The position numbers and the translations under genes were made by a program. This document shows positions 38,189 to 48,284 of a stretch of DNA of 64,000 nucleotides, one piece after another. Within the stretch, counting starts at the first letter, position 1; every line of letters begins with the position of its first letter. The DNA is taken from positions 345,154 through 409,153 of the forward strand of contig JAFDWN010000002.1 in NCBI GenBank assembly GCA_018268465.1. Reading direction: 5' to 3'. Origin of the DNA: Actinomycetota bacterium (lineage in GTDB: Bacteria; Actinomycetota; Actinomycetes; Mycobacteriales; Mycobacteriaceae). Under the pieces are notes generated by a model. That model worked only from the letters and a program-made list of their open reading frames with translations, ran no database searches and was not told where the DNA came from.

Positions 38189-41100
38189 TCATCCGCCACC
38201 CCCGAACCTGCCCATGTCGACGTCGGCGGGCGACACACCCTGCAACGTCAGGATCAATCCCGCGACCATCTGCACCAGCTCCAGATCCCGGATGCGCGGT
38301 GAGCCGACCCCGTTGCCCGCCCGGGGAATCGGCACCTGAACCACCGACGTCGTGGCGCGGTAGTGCGCGCCCGGATAGAGCCGTTTGAGCCGCAGCTGCG
38401 CCGAATCGGGCAGCTGCAGCGGCGCCAGCCGCATCGTCGACTCGGACATCGCACCGATCTCGGTGACGCCGTACTCGCGGCACAGCAGCCGCAGCCGGGC
38501 GACGGCGACCAGACGCAGCGCCGGTTCGGGCAACGGGCCGTAGCGGTCCTTGAGTTCCTCGACGACGGAGGTGACGGCGGCGTCGTCGGCCGCGGCCGCC
38601 AGCCTGCGGTAGGCCTCCAACCGCAGCCGGTCGCTGCCGATGTACTCCGGCGGCAGGTGCGCATCCACCGGCAGGTCGATCCGCACATCCTTCGGTTCTT
38701 CCGGCGACACAACGGTTTTGCCGTCAGCGGCGGCCCGGTAGGCCTCCACGGCCTCACCGACCAGGCGCACATACAGGTCGAATCCGACGCCGGCGACGTG
38801 ACCGGACTGTTCGGCGCCGAGCACGTTGCCCGCGCCGCGGATCTCCAGATCCTTCAGCGCCACCGCCATCCCCGCGCCCAGATCGTTGTTCTGGGCGATC
38901 GTGGCCAGCCGGTCGTAGGCGGTCTCGGTGAGCGGAACCTCCGGCGGATACAGGAAATACGCGTACCCGCGTTCCCGGCTGCGGCCGACCCGCCCGCGCA
39001 GCTGGTGCAGCTGCGAGAGGCCGAAAGTGTCCGCGCGCTCCACGATCAGCGTGTTGGCGTTGGAGATGTCCAGGCCGGTTTCGACGATGGTGGTGCACAC
39101 CAGGATGTCGAATTCGCGGTTCCAGAACCCCTCAACCGTCTTCTCCAGCTGCTCCTCGGGCATCTGGCCGTGCGCGACGACCACCCGAGCCTCCGGCACC
39201 AGCGCGCGCACCCGCGCCGCCGCCTGGTCGATGGACCGCACACGGTTGTGGATGAAGAACGCCTGACCGTCGCGCAGCAACTCGCGGCGCAGGGCCGCGG
39301 CGACCTGCTTGTCGTCGTAGGGACCGACGTAGGTCAGCACCGGATAGCGCTCCTCCGGCGGGGTCAGGATCGTCGACATCTCCCGGATGCCGGCCAGGCT
39401 CATCTCCAGCGTGCGCGGAATCGGGGTGGCGCTCATGGTCAATACGTCGACGTGGGTGCGCATGGCCTTGATGTGTTCCTTGTGCTCCACGCCGAACCGC
39501 TGTTCCTCGTCGACCACCACCAGACCGAGGTCCTTCCAGCGCACCCCGGTCTGCAGCAGCCGGTGGGTGCCGATCACGACGTCCACACTGCCGTCGGCCA
39601 TCCCCTCCAGCGCGGCGCGCGACTCGGCCGGATCGGTGAACCGGGACAACCCCTTGACGGTGACCGGGAATCCGGCCATCCGCGCGGAGAACGTCTGCAG
39701 ATGCTGATCGGCCAGCAGCGTGGTAGGCACCAGGACCGCGACCTGTTTACCGTCCTGGACCGCCTTGAACGCCGCGCGGACCGCGATCTCGGTCTTGCCG
39801 TACCCGACGTCGCCGCAGATCACCCGGTCCATCGGGACCGGCTTCTCCATATCGGATTTGACCTCGGTGATGGCCGTGAGCTGGTCGACGGTCTCGGTGA
39901 ACCCGAACGCGTCCTCCATCTCGGCCTGCCACGGAGTGTCCGGGCCGAAGGCATGCCCCGGCGACGCCTGACGTTTGGCGTACAGCGACACCAGCTCGCC
40001 CGCGATCTCACGCACCGCGCGGCGCGCCTTCGTCTTGGTGTTGGCCCAGTCGCTGCCGCCCAGGCGGGACAGCGTCGGCGCCTCGCCGCCGACGTAGCGG
40101 GACAGCTGATCCAACGAGTCCATCGGAACGAACAGTTTGTCCGTGTTCTTACCGCCCGTTCCCTTTCGGGCCGAGGCATATTCGAGCACCAAGTATTCGC
40201 GCCGCGCGCCACCGACGGTGCGTTCGACCATCTCGACGAAACGCCCGATGCCGTGCTGGTCGTGCACCACCAGATCGCCCGCCGTCAGCGCCAGCGGATC
40301 GACGACATTGCGGCGTTTGGCGGCCAGCCGCTTACCTTCGCCGGCGGTGACGCGGTTACCGGTCAGGTCGGTTTCGGTGATCACCACCAGATTGGCCCCC
40401 GGCAGCACCACGCCGTCGTGGAGGGGCCCTTTGAGGACGGCGACGACACCGGGGCCCGGTTCGGCGCCCGGCTCCACCATCGTTGCGGCCGTGTCGGATT
40501 CGGCCAGCTGCTCGACGATGCGGTGGGCCGTGCCGGTGCCGGGTGTGACGACGGCGGCGTAGCCCCCCGTCGCGATGTGGGCGCGCAGCATTGCGAAGAC
40601 CTCGGCCTGGAAATCCGGGTTCGGCTGCATCCGCCGCGCCGACGGCGCCGGACGGATGTCCAGTTCGACGGCCGACTCGTCGGGCAGCTGCGACAGCGTC
40701 CACCACGGGTGGCCGCCGGCCCGCGCGCCCGCCCGCACCTCGTCGAAGCCGAGGAATCCCGACGCGCCCAACGCCTCGATGTCGATCGGCGCGTCCCCGC
40801 CCACCGCGGCCGTCGACCACGACGCCTCGAGGAATTCGCGGCCCGTCTTGATCAGGTCCGCGGCGCGGGTCCGCACCTTCTCCGGATCGCACACCAGCAC
40901 CGGGGTGCCCTCCGGCAGGTGACCGGCGAGTGTCGTCATGCCGGTCGGCGCCAGAACGGGCAGCAGCGCCTCCATCCCGTCCACCGGGATCCCCTCGGCG
41001 AGCTTGGCCAGCATGTCGGGCACGCTGCCCGGCAGGGTGTTGTCGTGCGGGGGATGCTGGGCGGCGAGCGCGGCGGCGCGGGTCCGCACGTCGGCGGTCA

Positions 41101-41839
41101 TCAGCATTTCGCGGCAGGGCACCGCGATCAGTGTGTCGACGGCGATCTCGGCGATCGAGCGCTGGTCGGCCACGGCGAACATCCGCATCTCGCTGACCTC
41201 GTCGCCCCAGAACTCCACCCGCACCGGGTGTTCGGCCGTCGGCGTGAACACGTCCAGGATGCCGCCACGCACCGCGAATTCGCCGCGTTTGCCCACCATG
41301 TCGACGCGGCTGTAGGCCAGCTCCACCAGCCGCGCGACGGTGCTGTCGAAGTCGGCCTCCGCCCCGACGGTCAACGTCACCGGTTCGATGTCGCCCAGGG
41401 CGGGCGGCATCGGCTGGACCAGCGACCGGGTGGTGGTCACCACCACCCGCAGCGGCGGGCCCAGGCGGGCGTCGTCGGGGTGGGCGAGCCGGCGCAGCAG
41501 CATCAGGCGGGCGCCGACGGTGTCCACGCCGGGCGAGAGCCGCTCGTGGGGCAGGGTCTCCCAGGACGGGAACATCGCCGCGGCGTCGCCGAGGAAACCG
41601 CGCAGCTCGGCGGTCAGGTCGTCGGCCTCCCGGCCGGTCGCGGCGACGACGAGCAGCGGATTCTCCTGCGCCAGCGCGGCCGCCACATACAGCCGCGCAC
41701 TGGCCGGCCCGACCAGGGCCATCTCGTCGGGCCGCGCGGCAGCACGCCGGGTGAGGTCGGCGAGGGCGGGGTCGCGCAACGCCAGCGAAACGAGCCCCGC
41801 GATCGGGGTGTGGACATGGATGGGCCCCGATGCGGTCAT
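38189..41839 (-). CDS. mfd: Mfd, transcription-repair coupling factor
   Basis: A 1216-residue helicase-like translocase of normal mycobacterial length. The N-terminal UvrB-like region is followed by the RNA polymerase-binding domain ('[20 protein letters not shown]') and the RecG-like motor with Walker A in '[19 protein letters not shown]' and DEEQ box in '[15 protein letters not shown]', then the TRG motif and C-terminal autoinhibitory domain. Mfd removes stalled RNA polymerase and recruits UvrA. TAGACT (plus-strand 41850-41855) lies 10 bases before the ATG and could serve as a -10 giving almost no leader. mazG follows on the same strand. Confidence 0.97.
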   Translation of the reverse strand: MTASGPIHVHTPIAGLVSLALRDPALADLTRRAAARPDEMALVGPASARLYVAAALAQENPLLVVAATGREADDLTAELRGFLGDAAAMFPSWETLPHERLSPGVDTVGARLMLLRRLAHPDDARLGPPLRVVVTTTRSLVQPMPPALGDIEPVTLTVGAEADFDSTVARLVELAYSRVDMVGKRGEFAVRGGILDVFTPTAEHPVRVEFWGDEVSEMRMFAVADQRSIAEIAVDTLIAVPCREMLMTADVRTRAAALAAQHPPHDNTLPGSVPDMLAKLAEGIPVDGMEALLPVLAPTGMTTLAGHLPEGTPVLVCDPEKVRTRAADLIKTGREFLEASWSTAAVGGDAPIDIEALGASGFLGFDEVRAGARAGGHPWWTLSQLPDESAVELDIRPAPSARRMQPNPDFQAEVFAMLRAHIATGGYAAVVTPGTGTAHRIVEQLAESDTAATMVEPGAEPGPGVVAVLKGPLHDGVVLPGANLVVITETDLTGNRVTAGEGKRLAAKRRNVVDPLALTAGDLVVHDQHGIGRFVEMVERTVGGARREYLVLEYASARKGTGGKNTDKLFVPMDSLDQLSRYVGGEAPTLSRLGGSDWANTKTKARRAVREIAGELVSLYAKRQASPGHAFGPDTPWQAEMEDAFGFTETVDQLTAITEVKSDMEKPVPMDRVICGDVGYGKTEIAVRAAFKAVQDGKQVAVLVPTTLLADQHLQTFSARMAGFPVTVKGLSRFTDPAESRAALEGMADGSVDVVIGTHRLLQTGVRWKDLGLVVVDEEQRFGVEHKEHIKAMRTHVDVLTMSATPIPRTLEMSLAGIREMSTILTPPEERYPVLTYVGPYDDKQVAAALRRELLRDGQAFFIHNRVRSIDQAAARVRALVPEARVVVAHGQMPEEQLEKTVEGFWNREFDILVCTTIVETGLDISNANTLIVERADTFGLSQLHQLRGRVGRSRERGYAYFLYPPEVPLTETAYDRLATIAQNNDLGAGMAVALKDLEIRGAGNVLGAEQSGHVAGVGFDLYVRLVGEAVEAYRAAADGKTVVSPEEPKDVRIDLPVDAHLPPEYIGSDRLRLEAYRRLAAAADDAAVTSVVEELKDRYGPLPEPALRLVAVARLRLLCREYGVTEIGAMSESTMRLAPLQLPDSAQLRLKRLYPGAHYRATTSVVQVPIPRAGNGVGSPRIRDLELVQMVAGLILTLQGVSPADVDMGRFGGGG

Positions 41840-41983
41840 GATGGCGTCCAGTCTAGGCGTCCGGCCCGCCGCCGACGCACCCGGCGATGTGGCCCGGGGC
41901 GGACGCGACGAACTACCTTCGCAGCAGGCCCCCGAACCGGCGGCCGCGTCCGCGCCACGCCGCCAGAGCAGGAGTGAAGACCG

Positions 41984-42787
41984 ATGACAGACACCCCGAC
42001 ATCCGCGGTCGTGCCCGCATTCCTCGCGGCTTTGGGCACCGGCGCACTGGATGTCGTCGACCTCACCACCCCGCTCAGCAGCGCCACCCCGGCGCTACGG
42101 CTGCCCCCGCCGTTCGCCAACCTCATCGACTTCAGCCTCGAGGAGGTCAGTGCCTACAACGCGCCGGGACCGTTCTGGCGGCACAACAACATTCACACCG
42201 GCGAACACATCGGCACGCACCTCGACGCACCCGTGCACTGGGTGACCGGCCGCGACGGCGACGACGTCTCGCAGATCCCCGTGGACAGGCTGATCGGTCC
42301 GGCCGCGGTGCTCGACCTCAGCGACAAGGTGGCCGCCGACCCCGATTACCTCCTGACCGTCGCCGACGTGCGGGAGTGGGAGTCGGTCAACGGGACGCTC
42401 GCCGCGGGCAGCTGGCTGCTACTGCGCACCGGCTGGGAGAGCCGCGGGCACTCCGAGGCGAGCTTCCTCAACGCCGACGACACCGGTCCGCACACCCCCG
42501 GCGTCGACGTCGAATGCGCCCGCTGGCTGGCCACCGAACGGCCGATCACCGGGCTCGGCGTGGAGACCGTCGGCGTCGACGCCGGCCTGGCGGGCGGATT
42601 CGAGCCCGCCTTCCCCGTGCACCACTACTTCCTCGGCCATGACAAGTACGGCCTGACGTCGTTGCGCAACCTCGGGCGGCTGCCGGCCACCGGCGCGATG
42701 CTGGTGGTCGGCCCGCTGCCGATCGTCGGCGGCACCGGCAGCCCGGCACGGGTGCTGGCGGTGATCGACGGGGCCGCGACGCGATGA
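41984..42787 (+). CDS. Cyclase / kynurenine formamidase-like metal-dependent hydrolase
   Basis: A 267-residue member of the cyclase family (PF04199 type), metal-dependent hydrolases that include arylformamidases and isatin hydrolase. The metal site is the motif '[12 protein letters not shown]' (about residues 69-80), with later 'VDAGLAGG' and a C-terminal 'HHYFLG' region typical of the fold. A GGAGTGA ribosome site precedes the ATG. Its stop overlaps the ATG of the ThDP enzyme next to it (ATGA), so the two form an operon. Substrate unknown. Confidence 0.85.
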   Translation: MTDTPTSAVVPAFLAALGTGALDVVDLTTPLSSATPALRLPPPFANLIDFSLEEVSAYNAPGPFWRHNNIHTGEHIGTHLDAPVHWVTGRDGDDVSQIPVDRLIGPAAVLDLSDKVAADPDYLLTVADVREWESVNGTLAAGSWLLLRTGWESRGHSEASFLNADDTGPHTPGVDVECARWLATERPITGLGVETVGVDAGLAGGFEPAFPVHHYFLGHDKYGLTSLRNLGRLPATGAMLVVGPLPIVGGTGSPARVLAVIDGAATR

Positions 42788-44418
42788 CCACGGTGGCCGA
42801 GACCGTCGGCGCCACCCTCGCCGCGCTGGGCGCCGGCCACGCCTTCGGAGTCGTCGGCAGCGGCAACTTCGCGATGACCAACGCCGTGCGCGCCGCGGGC
42901 GTGCCGTTCACCGCCGCCCGCCACGAGGGCGGCGCGGCCACCATGGCGGATGCGTACGGACGGATGTCGGGCCGCGTCGGCGTGGTCAGCCTGCATCAGG
43001 GCTGCGGGCTGACCAACGCCGTCACCGGCATCGCCGAGGCCGCCAAGAGCCGCACCCCGTTGATCGTCCTGACCGCCGACACGCCCGCCGCGGCGCTGCG
43101 GTCCAACTTCCGGATCGAGCAGGAGCTGTTGGCGCGCAGCGTCGGCGCGGTGAGCGACCGCGTCTACGGTGCGGCCACCGCGCCGACGGACGTCGCACGC
43201 GCCTACCGCACCGCCGTACACGACCGGCGCACCGTCGTACTCAACGTCGCCCTCGACGTCCAGGCGCAGATCATCGGCGACGACGTCGCGCCACCCGTCC
43301 CGGTCCCGGACACCGGCCCGATGCGGCCGGACGCTGCCAGCGTGCAGGCCCTGGTGACGCTGCTGCGGTCGGTGCGGGCGCCGGTGTTCGTCGCCGGGCG
43401 CGGGGCGCGCGGGGCGGGCCCGCAGATCGCGGCCCTGGCCGCCGCGTGCGGGGCCCTGCTGGCCACCTCGGCCGTGGCCCACGGTCTGTTCGCGGGCGAA
43501 CCCTACGCCCTGGGCATCTCGGGCGGATTCTCCTCACCCGTCACGGCCGAGTTGATCGCCGGCGCCGACCTCGTCGTGGGATGGGGTTGCGCGCTGAACG
43601 ACTGGACCACACGGCACGGCAGGCTGATCGATTCGCAGGCGTCGATCGTCCAGGTCGACCTCGACACCGACGCGCTCGGCGCCCACCGCCGGGTGACCCT
43701 CGCAGTGCTCGGCGACTGCGCGAGCACCGCGACCGACACGCTGGCGGCCTTCGGCGGGACCGTCGCGGGTTACCGCAGCGACGGCGTCGCCGCGCGCATC
43801 GCCGCGTCGTCGCGGTGGCGGGACGTCGCCGTGACCGACACATCCACCGGCGAGCGCATCGACCCCCGGGTGCTGACGATCGCCCTCGACCGCCTCTTAC
43901 CCGCCGAGCGGATCGTCGCGGTGGATTCGGGCAACTTCATGGGATACCCGGCCACCCACCTGGATGTCCCCGACGAGTTCGGGTTCTGCTTCACCCAGGC
44001 GTTCCAGTCCATCGGGCTGGGTCTGGCCACCGCGATCGGCGCAGCCGCCGCCCGGCCCGACCGGCTGCCCGTACTCGGCACCGGCGACGGCGGATTCCTC
44101 ATGGCGATCGCCGAATTGGAGACCGCGGTGCGGCTGGGCCTGCCGCTGGTGGTGATCGTCTACAACGACGCCGCCTACGGCGCCGAGGTGCACCACTTCG
44201 GCGCCGCCGACATGTCCACCGTCACGTTCCCCGACGTGGACCTCGCCGCGATCGCCCGCGGGTACGGCGCCACCGGAGTCACCGTGCGCGATGTCGCCGA
44301 CCTCGACGCGGTCGGGACCTGGCTGGCCGGACCCGCGACGGCGCCGCTGGTGCTCGACGCGAAAATCACCAGCGACGGCGGTGCGTGGTGGCTGGCGGAG
44401 GCGTTCGCCCGGCACTGA
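42784..44418 (+). CDS. Thiamine-diphosphate-dependent enzyme, acetolactate synthase-like
   Basis: A 544-residue ThDP enzyme of the acetolactate synthase / decarboxylase superfamily. The cofactor-activating Glu lies in 'RHEGGAATMADAYGRMSG', and the C-terminal ThDP/Mg motif runs from 'GTGDGGFLMAIAELETAV' to 'VIVYNDAAYGAE'. There is a central nucleotide-like domain ('LLRSVRAPVFVAGRGARGAG'). It differs clearly from the benzoylformate decarboxylase at 1343 in this window. Coupling to a cyclase-family hydrolase suggests a short catabolic route for a 2-oxo acid or cyclic diketone; the substrate is not evident. Confidence 0.85.
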   Translation: MTTVAETVGATLAALGAGHAFGVVGSGNFAMTNAVRAAGVPFTAARHEGGAATMADAYGRMSGRVGVVSLHQGCGLTNAVTGIAEAAKSRTPLIVLTADTPAAALRSNFRIEQELLARSVGAVSDRVYGAATAPTDVARAYRTAVHDRRTVVLNVALDVQAQIIGDDVAPPVPVPDTGPMRPDAASVQALVTLLRSVRAPVFVAGRGARGAGPQIAALAAACGALLATSAVAHGLFAGEPYALGISGGFSSPVTAELIAGADLVVGWGCALNDWTTRHGRLIDSQASIVQVDLDTDALGAHRRVTLAVLGDCASTATDTLAAFGGTVAGYRSDGVAARIAASSRWRDVAVTDTSTGERIDPRVLTIALDRLLPAERIVAVDSGNFMGYPATHLDVPDEFGFCFTQAFQSIGLGLATAIGAAAARPDRLPVLGTGDGGFLMAIAELETAVRLGLPLVVIVYNDAAYGAEVHHFGAADMSTVTFPDVDLAAIARGYGATGVTVRDVADLDAVGTWLAGPATAPLVLDAKITSDGGAWWLAEAFARH

Positions 44419-44423
44419 GCGCG

Positions 44424-45059
44424 TCAGTCGGCCTGCAGGAGCGGATCGGCCTCCAGATGCGTCAGCCCGTTCCACATCAGGTTGACCAGATGGGCGGCCA
44501 CCACTTCCTTCTTCGGTTCCCGGATGTCCAGCCACCACTGGGCGGTCATAGACACCGAACCGACCAGCGCCTGCGCGTACAGCGGCGCAAGGTCGGGATC
44601 CAGGCCGCGACGGGCGAAGTCGCCGGCCAGGATCGAGGCGACCTGGCTGACCGCGTCGTTGAGCAGGCTGGAGTAGGTGCCCGAGGTGATGCTCGCCGGG
44701 GAATCGCGGATGAGGATGCGAAACCCGTCGGTGCGTTCCTCGACGTAGGTCAGCAATGCCAGCGTCACCCGCTCCACCCGGACCCGCGAGCGGTTGTTGG
44801 TCAGCGAGGACGTGATCCCGTCGAGCAGCGCCGACATCTCGCGGTCGACGACCACGGCGTACAGCCCTTCCTTACCGCCGAAGTGTTCGTAGACGACGGG
44901 TTTGGAGACGTTGGCGCGCTGCGCGACCTCCTCGATGGAGGTGGCGTCGTAGCCCCGCTCGGCGAACAGCGACTTGGCGATCTCGATCAGTTGTTGACGC
45001 CGTTCGGTGCCGCTCATCCTCGCGCGGGGGGCGCGGACGTCCTTCTCGGGCGCTGCCAC
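44424..45059 (-). CDS. TetR-family regulator (Rv1019-like)
   Basis: A 211-residue TetR regulator. The N-terminal helix-turn-helix is 'TSIEEVAQRANVSKPVVYEH' (about 40-59), with the usual 'FGGKEGLYAVVVDREM' after it; the C-terminal ligand domain is all helical. Its place between mfd and glmU matches Rv1019. The GTG start lies 6 bases after a TAGCCT -10 (plus 45066-45071), so the mRNA is probably leaderless. It is convergent with the ThDP gene (5-base gap). Confidence 0.9.
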   Translation of the reverse strand: MAAPEKDVRAPRARMSGTERRQQLIEIAKSLFAERGYDATSIEEVAQRANVSKPVVYEHFGGKEGLYAVVVDREMSALLDGITSSLTNNRSRVRVERVTLALLTYVEERTDGFRILIRDSPASITSGTYSSLLNDAVSQVASILAGDFARRGLDPDLAPLYAQALVGSVSMTAQWWLDIREPKKEVVAAHLVNLMWNGLTHLEADPLLQAD

Positions 45060-45065
45060 GCCTAC

Positions 45066-45071
45066 AGGCTA
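45066..45071 (-). promoter_or_regulatory. -10 element TAGCCT for leaderless tetR
   Basis: On the minus strand TAGCCT fits TANNNT and is followed by 6 bases and then the GTG of the TetR gene. This spacing predicts transcription starting on the start codon itself. Confidence 0.5.
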
Positions 45072-45117
45072 ATCCCCGGGACGGATCTGTCGTGGCCGCC
45101 GGCGATATCGGGTCGAC

Positions 45118-45123
45118 TAGAGT
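45118..45123 (+). promoter_or_regulatory. -10 element TAGAGT for tRNA-Gln
   Basis: TAGAGT lies 13 bases before the first base of the mature tRNA, so transcription would start about 6 bases upstream of the tRNA. Confidence 0.5.
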
Positions 45124-45136
45124 CTCTGGCGGACAA

Positions 45137-45208
45137 TCCGTCGTGGTGTAATCGGCAGCACCTCTGATTTTGGTTCAGATAGTTCAGGTTCGAGTCCTGG
45201 CGACGGAG
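45137..45208 (+). tRNA. tRNA-Gln (anticodon UUG)
   Basis: The cloverleaf is complete: acceptor TCCGTCG/CGACGGA with discriminator G, anticodon stem TCTGA/TCAGA with loop TTTTGGT (anticodon UUG), and T-arm CAGG-TTCGAGT-CCTG. CCA is not encoded. It reads CAA and CAG codons. Confidence 0.93.
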
Positions 45209-45253
45209 CGAGGCTTGCCGAGCGACAATCGGCACGGGCGAGGCTTGCCGAGC
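45208..45253 (+). repeat. Direct repeat GCGAGGCTTGCCGAGC x2
   Basis: Two exact 16-base copies, at 45208-45223 and 45238-45253, lie 30 bases apart directly after tRNA-Gln. Each is itself partly symmetric (GGC-TT-GCC core). Confidence 0.85.
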
Positions 45254-45256
45254 CAG

Positions 45257-45328
45257 TTTCCCGCGAGCGTGCGCAGAATCGGCCCTATGGGCGGCGTGTC
45301 GCCCGCAGACACGCACGCTCGCGGGAAA
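45257..45328. repeat. 17-bp inverted repeat with 38-base spacer
   Basis: TTTCCCGCGAGCGTGCG at 45257-45273 is exactly complementary to 45312-45328. The spacer holds a small GGGCG/CGCCC hairpin. In RNA this would form a large stem-loop between tRNA-Gln and glmU. The arm resembles GC-rich palindromes I associate with mycobacterial intergenic regions, but I cannot check copy number. Confidence 0.85.
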
Positions 45329-45352
45329 GAAATTGCTCGCGGGAAAGAAATT
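45317..45352 (+). repeat. Perfect tandem duplication of 18 bases before glmU
   Basis: GCTCGCGGGAAAGAAATT occurs twice head to tail (45317-45334, 45335-45352) and overlaps the 3' arm of the inverted repeat. It ends 15 bases before the glmU ATG, right before its GAGGGG ribosome site, so copy number could affect the glmU leader. Confidence 0.88.
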
Positions 45353-45367
45353 ACAAGAGGGGCGGCG

Positions 45368-46846
45368 ATGACGGTGGACAGCGATACCGCGGTGCTGGTC
45401 CTGGCGGCGGGGGCGGGCACGCGCATGTTGTCCGACACCCCCAAGGTGCTGCACGCGGTGGCCGGGCGCACCATCCTGTCGCACGCGCTGCGGGCAGTGT
45501 CCAAGGTGGCCACCCACCACCTCGTCGTCGTCCTGGGCCACGACCGCGAACGAGTGGGCGCCGCGACCGCCGAACTGGCCGACGAACTCGGCCGCCCCAT
45601 CGACATCGCCGAACAGGACCAGCAACTGGGCACCGGCCACGCCGCCGCGTGCGGATTGGCGGCGCTGCCCGACGGGTTCACCGGCACCGTCGTCGTGACA
45701 TCGGGCGACATCCCGCTGCTCGACGCCGACACCCTGGCCGAACTGGTCACCACCCACACCGCCACCACCGCGGCGGCGACAGTGCTGACCACCACGCTGA
45801 AGGACCCGACCGGCTACGGGCGCATCCTGCGCACCCAGGACCACGAGATCATCGGGATCGTCGAACAGGCCGACGCCAGCCCGTCACAACGCAAGATCCA
45901 CGAGGTCAACACCAGCGTCTACGCGTTCGACACCGGCGCACTGCGCTCCGCGCTGAGCCGACTGAAATCCGACAACGCCCAGCACGAGCTGTACCTGACC
46001 GACGTCGTCTCCATCCTGCGCCTGGACGGACACACCGTCCGGGCCAAGCACATCAGCGACAGCGCGCTGGTCGCCGGCGTCAACGACCGGGTTCAGCTCG
46101 CCGACATCGGCGCCGAGCTGAACCGCCGCATCCTCACCGCCCACATGCGCGCCGGTGTCACCATCATCGACCCGAGCAGCACCTGGATCGACGTCGAGGT
46201 GACCATCGGCCGCGACACCATCGTCCGGCCGGGCACCCAACTGCTCGGCGCCAGCCGCATCGGGGAGCGCTGCGAAATCGGCCCCGACACCACCCTGTCC
46301 CACGTCACCGTCGGCGACGGCGCGTCGGTGGTGCGCACCCACGGCAGCTCCTCGGCGATCGGGCCCGGCGCGACGGTGGGCCCGTTCACCTACCTGCGGC
46401 CGGGTACGCAACTGGGTGCACGCGGCAAACTCGGCACATTCGTCGAGGTGAAGAACGCCTGCATCGGCGACGGCACGAAGGTGCCCCACCTGACCTACGT
46501 CGGCGACGCCGACATCGGCGAGCACAGCAATATCGGCGCATCGAGCGTCTTCGTCAACTACGACGGGGAAACCAAACGGCGCACCACGATCGGCTCGCAT
46601 GTGCGCACCGGTTCGGACACCATGTTCGTCGCCCCGGTGACCGTCGGTGACGGTGCGTACACCGGCGCGGGCACCGTGGTGCGGGAGGACATTCCCCCGG
46701 GTGCGCTGGCCGTCTCGGCGGGTCCGCAGCGCACCATCGAAGGCTGGGTCGAGCGGAAACGGCCCGGCTCGGCGGCCGCCGCGGCGGCGGCCGCGGCGCG
46801 CCGAGGCGATGCGCAGCCCGACCCGTCCGGCGGCGACCGGTCATGA
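45368..46846 (+). CDS. glmU: GlmU, bifunctional GlcNAc-1-P uridyltransferase / GlcN-1-P acetyltransferase
   Basis: A 492-residue enzyme making UDP-GlcNAc for peptidoglycan and arabinogalactan linker. The N-terminal uridyltransferase has '[20 protein letters not shown]'; the C-terminal half is a left-handed beta helix with hexapeptide repeats ('[20 protein letters not shown]', '[19 protein letters not shown]', '[13 protein letters not shown]'). The C-terminal 30 residues are an Ala-rich, disordered tail, a mycobacterial feature. ATG 45368 has GAGGGG upstream; the frame is open further up through the repeats but without homology. Confidence 0.96.
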   Translation: MTVDSDTAVLVLAAGAGTRMLSDTPKVLHAVAGRTILSHALRAVSKVATHHLVVVLGHDRERVGAATAELADELGRPIDIAEQDQQLGTGHAAACGLAALPDGFTGTVVVTSGDIPLLDADTLAELVTTHTATTAAATVLTTTLKDPTGYGRILRTQDHEIIGIVEQADASPSQRKIHEVNTSVYAFDTGALRSALSRLKSDNAQHELYLTDVVSILRLDGHTVRAKHISDSALVAGVNDRVQLADIGAELNRRILTAHMRAGVTIIDPSSTWIDVEVTIGRDTIVRPGTQLLGASRIGERCEIGPDTTLSHVTVGDGASVVRTHGSSSAIGPGATVGPFTYLRPGTQLGARGKLGTFVEVKNACIGDGTKVPHLTYVGDADIGEHSNIGASSVFVNYDGETKRRTTIGSHVRTGSDTMFVAPVTVGDGAYTGAGTVVREDIPPGALAVSAGPQRTIEGWVERKRPGSAAAAAAAAARRGDAQPDPSGGDRS

Positions 46847-46905
46847 ATCCGTCGCCCGTTGTTGGTGTTCTGGCAACCCGCCCGCACACAGTCAGAATCG
46901 CTACG

Positions 46906-46911
46906 TACGAT
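46906..46911 (+). promoter_or_regulatory. Putative -10 element TACGAT for prs
   Basis: TACGAT in the 100-base glmU-prs gap fits TANNNT and would start transcription near 46918, about 29 bases before the prs GTG. Confidence 0.35.
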
Positions 46912-46946
46912 TAGGCCGTCAGATCCCCGACCGGCGAGGGCGCACA

Positions 46947-47927
46947 GTGAGCCACGACTGGACCGATAACCGCAAGAACCTGATGCTCTTCGCGGGTCGC
47001 GCACACCCCGAGCTGGCCGATCAGGTGGCCAAGGAGCTCGACGTCCACGTCACCGCGCAGACCGCGAGGGACTTTGCCAACGGCGAGATCTTCGTCCGGT
47101 TCGACGAGTCCGTGCGCGGCTGCGACGCGTTCGTGCTGCAGAGCCATCCCTGGCCGCTGAACCAGTGGCTGATGGAACAGCTGATCATGATCGACGCGCT
47201 CAAGCGCGGCAGCGCCAAGCGGATCACCGCGATCGTGCCGTTCTACCCCTACGCGCGCCAGGACAAGAAGCACCGCGGCCGCGAACCGATCTCGGCCCGG
47301 CTGGTGGCCGATCTGCTGAAGACCGCGGGCGCCGACCGTATCGTGTCCGTCGATCTGCATACCGACCAGATCCAGGGTTTCTTCGACGGCCCCGTCGACC
47401 ACATGCGCGGACAGCCGCTGCTGTGCAACTACATCATCGAGAACTACTCCGACCACGACATGGTGGTCGTCTCCCCCGACTCCGGCCGGGTGCGGGTCGC
47501 CGAGAAGTGGGCCGACTCGTTGGGTGGCGTCCCACTGGCCTTCATCCACAAGACCCGCGACCCGCTGGTGCCCAACCAGGTGAAGTCCAACCGAGTGGTC
47601 GGCGACGTGCGGGGTAAGACCTGCATCCTGACCGACGACATGATCGACACCGGCGGCACCATCGCCGGCGCGGTCAACCTGCTCCGCGAGGACGGGGCGC
47701 GCGACGTCGTCATCGCCGCCACACACGGCGTGCTGTCCGATCCCGCGCCCAAGCGGCTGGCCGAATGCGGCGCCCGCGAGGTGATCGTAACCAACACCCT
47801 GCCGATCGGCGAGGAGAAACTGTTCCCGCAGCTGACGGTCCTGTCCATCGCGCCGCTGCTGGCCAGCACCATCCGCGCCGTGTTCGAGAACGGCTCGGTG
47901 ACGGGACTTTTCGACGGGTCGGCGTAG
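46947..47927 (+). CDS. prs: Ribose-phosphate pyrophosphokinase
   Basis: A 326-residue PRPP synthase, making phosphoribosyl pyrophosphate for nucleotides, His and Trp and, in mycobacteria, decaprenyl-phosphoryl-arabinose. Signatures: 'FPYPYARQDKKH-type' catalytic loop (here 'FYPYARQDKKHRGREPIS'), 'VVSPDSGRVRVAEKWAD' and the PRPP loop 'LTDDMIDTGGTIAGAV'. The GTG start follows GCGAGGG. It is followed with no gap by the arsC-like gene. Confidence 0.96.
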   Translation: MSHDWTDNRKNLMLFAGRAHPELADQVAKELDVHVTAQTARDFANGEIFVRFDESVRGCDAFVLQSHPWPLNQWLMEQLIMIDALKRGSAKRITAIVPFYPYARQDKKHRGREPISARLVADLLKTAGADRIVSVDLHTDQIQGFFDGPVDHMRGQPLLCNYIIENYSDHDMVVVSPDSGRVRVAEKWADSLGGVPLAFIHKTRDPLVPNQVKSNRVVGDVRGKTCILTDDMIDTGGTIAGAVNLLREDGARDVVIAATHGVLSDPAPKRLAECGAREVIVTNTLPIGEEKLFPQLTVLSIAPLLASTIRAVFENGSVTGLFDGSA

Positions 47928-48284
47928 ATGCCGGCAGATCCCGAGCCACCCGTCATCTATCACAATCCGCGCTGCACCACCTCACGCAAAACGCTGCAGC
48001 TGCTGCGTGAGCGCGGCGTCGAGCCGGTGGTGGTCGAATACCTCAAGACCCCGCCGACCCGCGACGAGCTCGCCGCCATGATCGCCGCCGCCGGCATCCC
48101 GGTGCGCACCGCGGTGCGTAAACGCGAATCCCTGTACGGCGAGCTGAATCTCGCCGAGGCAGGGGACGACGAGCTGCTCGACGCCATGGCCGCCCACCCC
48201 ATCCTCATCGAACGCCCGTTCGTCGTCACGGCCAAGGGCACCCGCCTGGCCAGGCCGATCGAGACGGTGCACGAGATTCTGTGA
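47928..48284 (+). CDS. ArsC/Spx-family arsenate reductase-like protein (glutaredoxin type)
   Basis: A 118-residue thioredoxin-fold protein with the ArsC nucleophile Cys16 in 'YHNPRCTTSRKTLQLL' and the family's 'RTAVRKRESLYGELNL' and 'ILIERPFVVTAKGTRLARP' blocks, the last containing the conserved Arg residues. In the family glutathione or mycothiol-like thiols are used to reduce arsenate. There is no arsenic operon here, so a general redox role is also possible. The ATG directly abuts the prs stop, and its end overlaps lpqT (GTGA). Confidence 0.88.
   Translation: MPADPEPPVIYHNPRCTTSRKTLQLLRERGVEPVVVEYLKTPPTRDELAAMIAAAGIPVRTAVRKRESLYGELNLAEAGDDELLDAMAAHPILIERPFVVTAKGTRLARPIETVHEIL

Noticed and set aside
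45074-45136. A protein gene between the TetR gene and tRNA-Gln
   Set aside because: The stretch is short and holds only promoter-like elements.
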